DNA of 64,000 bases. Source: Larkinella rosea. Its GTDB lineage: Bacteria; Bacteroidota; Bacteroidia; Cytophagales; Spirosomataceae. The stretch lies in assembly GCF_003858635.1 (NCBI RefSeq), contig NZ_RQJO01000017.1, positions 62,001 through 126,000 on the forward strand, given 5' to 3'. Positions 61,802 to 64,000 of this stretch are shown here, piece by piece. Position numbers and translations under genes: made by a program. How positions within the stretch are numbered: the stretch's first letter is position 1; each line of letters begins with the position of its first letter. Below the pieces are notes generated by a model. That model did not search any database. It saw only the letters and a program-made list of their open reading frames with translations, and was not told the DNA's origin.

Positions 61802-64000
61802 TTAGAAGGTGACCCGAAGTCCAAGTGTGTACGTCCGCGGATTGGGATAGGCGAAAAAGTCGATGCCGCTCCGGGCAATGTTGTCGCCCGTGGTGCTGCC
61901 TTCGGGGTCGTAACCGGGGTATTTCGTGAACGTGTAGAGGTTGGTTGCGTCGGCGTAAACCGATAAAGCCTGTAATTTTAGTTTCGTCACCAATTCCTGC
62001 GGAAACGCATAATTGAGGTTGACATTCCGGATCCGGACGTACGAACCGTCGAACAAATACTTCGTGGTACCGGCGCTGAAACCGAACGCGTAGTCGTTCC
62101 GGATGGCTCTCGAATAGTCACCTTTACCCGGATTGGCTTCCGACTTCCAGCGGTCGGCCATGATTCCCAACTGGTTTTGAACACCGGCGCCATTCAGTGA
62201 AACTTCTCCTCCCTGAAAGTAAATTTCATTTCCCTGCGAACCGTTAATGCTGATATTCAGGGAGAATGATTTGTACGAAAACCGGTTGCCCATTCCCCAC
62301 GTAAAATCCGGCCAGGGATTACCCACAATCGTGCGGTCGTTTTGGGTGATGGTTCCGTTTCCGTCGGCATCCTGATACTTATAGTCACCCGGCTGCACGC
62401 GTGGATGCTGTTTCGGGCTGGCGTTCACTTCCTCCTGCGTCTGGAAAACGCCCAGAATGTTCAGCAAACGGAAGCTGGAAATCGGATAGCCAACCTGAGC
62501 GACCTGGTAATCCGAGGTGGCGATGCGGGCCGTTGCGGAGTTAAGCGCCAGCACTTTGTTGCGGTTCCAGCTGATGTTAAAATCCGTATTCCACTGAAAA
62601 CCGCCTTTGCGGATATTCTCCGAATTGATCGTCAGTTCAAGCCCTTTGTTTTCGACTTCGCCGATGTTCTGGAGCGAACTGCTGAAACCAGATGCTGCGG
62701 GCAGAATCACATTCAGCAACAGGTCTTTTTTGTGGGTACGATACGCATCGACCGTAACGCTCAGGCGGTTCTGGAATAACGCCAGATCAATTCCGACATT
62801 GGTTTGTACCGATTGCTCCCAGGTCAGCACGTTGTTGGCTAAACTACTGGGAACCACGCCCGAAACTACCTGCCCATTCGACACATTCCGCGAGATGCCC
62901 AATAACCCCTGACTGGCGTAATTCGGAATCAGGTTGTTTCCGGAAATACCGTAGCTCGCCCGGATTTTCAGGTCGCTGATAAAGCTGACCGGTTTCATGA
63001 ACGACTCGTCGGTAAGCCGGTAAGCGGCTGAAAACGAGGGGAAGGTTCCCCAGCGGTTCTCGCGTCCAAACCGGGAACTGCCGTCTTGCCGGATGGTGGC
63101 TGTAAACAGATATTTGCCGGCCAGGGTGTAATTGACGCGGGCCAGCCACGACAGCATCGACCACTCACTTTTGAAATTGGTCCCGGACGTAACGGCTCCG
63201 GCGGCCAGGTAATGCACGTCGTCGGTCGGAAAATCGGAGGCTCCGGCCTGCACCACTTCGTCGGTATTTTTCTGGATTGTATAACCAATCAGGGCATCGA
63301 GATCGTGCTTTTCGCCAAATCGGTGCCGGTAATTCAGGGTGTTCTCGTTCAGCCAGTTCAGACTTTTGCCTTCCGTAACGCCCGCCGTGGCCGCGCCCGT
63401 CCGGCTGGTGGCCAGACCTACTTTTGAGGACTTCCACAGGCGGGTGATGTTGTTGGAATAGTTGACCCCAACCGACGTTTTGAAAACGAGTCCGTTTGCG
63501 ATTTCGTATTGTAAATAGTTGTTGGTGAACACGTTGGTGTTATTCCGTTTGTCCGAAAACTCGGCCGCAATAATCAGCGGGTGTTCGACCGGAATGCCCG
63601 TTGGGTCCGAAAATTCGGAGTAATAATTGCCGTTGGCATCGTAAATCGGAATGGTAGGATCGCTGGCCAAAGCCGCCGAAATCAATCCCCGGTATTGCAG
63701 GTGACCTTCGGCGCGGGCAAAATCACCGTACGAATGCGCCCCGGAGAACGATGCCCCCAGTTTCAGTCGCGGAGTCAGTTGAGCGTCGACGTTCGTACGG
63801 AGTGTGAACTTCTTGAAATTAGAGCCAATGATGATGCCTTTCTGGTCGAAAAAACCGCCCGAAACGTAGTAGCTGACGTCTTTGCTGGTGCCACTGGCGG
63901 CCAGTTGGTAGTTCTGAACAAAGCCCTGCTGGAAAATAACGTCCTGCCAGTCGGTGCCATAGCCGGAATTCGCAAACTGATCGGGTGTCCGAAAACCCGG
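61802..64000 (-). CDS. SusC/RagA family TonB-dependent transporter (partial, runs off right edge)
   Basis: The frame is open from the stop at 61802 to the window edge, giving about 732 C-terminal residues. It contains the end of the plug and nearly the whole barrel: NYQLAASGTSKDVSYYVSGGFFDQKG near the visible start, KYLFTATIRQDGSSRFGRENRWGTFPS, FISDLKIRASYGISGNNLIPNY, and a C-terminus LGLRVTF with terminal Phe. These are typical of SusC proteins. The N-terminus with signal peptide, CarboxypepD-like domain and TonB box lies outside the window. It is the first visible gene of the polysaccharide locus and is followed 32 bases later by SusD. Confidence 0.95.
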   Translation of the reverse strand, partial: PGFRTPDQFANSGYGTDWQDVIFQQGFVQNYQLAASGTSKDVSYYVSGGFFDQKGIIIGSNFKKFTLRTNVDAQLTPRLKLGASFSGAHSYGDFARAEGHLQYRGLISAALASDPTIPIYDANGNYYSEFSDPTGIPVEHPLIIAAEFSDKRNNTNVFTNNYLQYEIANGLVFKTSVGVNYSNNITRLWKSSKVGLATSRTGAATAGVTEGKSLNWLNENTLNYRHRFGEKHDLDALIGYTIQKNTDEVVQAGASDFPTDDVHYLAAGAVTSGTNFKSEWSMLSWLARVNYTLAGKYLFTATIRQDGSSRFGRENRWGTFPSFSAAYRLTDESFMKPVSFISDLKIRASYGISGNNLIPNYASQGLLGISRNVSNGQVVSGVVPSSLANNVLTWEQSVQTNVGIDLALFQNRLSVTVDAYRTHKKDLLLNVILPAASGFSSSLQNIGEVENKGLELTINSENIRKGGFQWNTDFNISWNRNKVLALNSATARIATSDYQVAQVGYPISSFRLLNILGVFQTQEEVNASPKQHPRVQPGDYKYQDADGNGTITQNDRTIVGNPWPDFTWGMGNRFSYKSFSLNISINGSQGNEIYFQGGEVSLNGAGVQNQLGIMADRWKSEANPGKGDYSRAIRNDYAFGFSAGTTKYLFDGSYVRIRNVNLNYAFPQELVTKLKLQALSVYADATNLYTFTKYPGYDPEGSTTGDNIARSGIDFFAYPNPRTYTLGLRVTF

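Overview
The window looks like a chromosomal segment of a Bacteroidota bacterium, most likely a Cytophagales/Spirosomaceae relative (inference; no rRNA is present to confirm it). The supporting signs are three SusC/SusD pairs, a secreted protein with a type IX secretion C-terminal tail, an ECF sigma factor next to a FecR-like fragment, a YtxJ bacillithiol-system protein, WaaA (a gram-negative LPS enzyme), and very few strong Shine-Dalgarno sequences. I saw no tRNA, rRNA, CRISPR array, prophage or transposase gene.

Region 1-24.7 kb is almost entirely minus strand and concerns carbohydrate uptake and oxidation. Reading downstream from 24.7 kb: a FecR-like fragment, SusC, SusD, a DUF1549/DUF1553 cytochrome-like membrane protein, a DUF1501 Tat-type protein, a second SusC and SusD, an internally shortened GH106-like protein, a large haem c dehydrogenase-like protein, a DUF1080 protein, a DUF4432 epimerase-like protein, a cupin isomerase-like protein, a TIM-barrel isomerase, a Gfo/Idh/MocA oxidoreductase, and the ATPase of a sugar ABC importer cut by the left edge. 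The set fits outer-membrane capture of a glycoside, periplasmic oxidation and cleavage through keto-sugar intermediates, and cytoplasmic epimerisation. An ECF sigma gene lies divergently at 25.1 kb.

Region 25-43 kb is mixed: a small HTH-like protein beside a perfect 39-bp palindrome, a GH9 endoglucanase, a secreted eight-repeat propeller protein, a zinc alcohol dehydrogenase, a fatty acid desaturase, an M20 peptidase, a flavoprotein, outer-membrane and lipoproteins, gluconokinase, an FG-GAP haem lipoprotein and a NarL-type response regulator. Region 42.8-52.2 kb is mostly housekeeping: metF with a structured leader, a thioesterase, an A-type Fe-S carrier, methylmalonyl-CoA epimerase, cystathionine beta-synthase, a TIM-barrel protein, rsgA, waaA and ytxJ. 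Region 52.4-64 kb is a polysaccharide utilisation locus with a GntR regulator, SGNH hydrolase, alpha/beta esterase, GH106-like enzyme, an uncharacterised 840-aa TIM-barrel-like protein, SusD and a partial SusC; acetylated rhamnose-containing pectin is the likely substrate class.

The most unusual layer is a dense set of intergenic inverted repeats of at least five families. Several are built like REPINs: two inverted copies of a unit, each unit partly self-complementary. One family (outer end GTTGTTTCGCGGAG) forms inverted terminal repeats of about 45-48 bp around a lone GxxExxY/PD-(D/E)XK nuclease-like gene between rsgA and waaA, and also occurs without a gene at 60.2 kb and in opposite orientation at 45.7 kb. 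The repeats supply the last codons of several genes and possibly ribosome binding sites. This nuclease-plus-repeat pairing is my strongest candidate for an undescribed system in the window.
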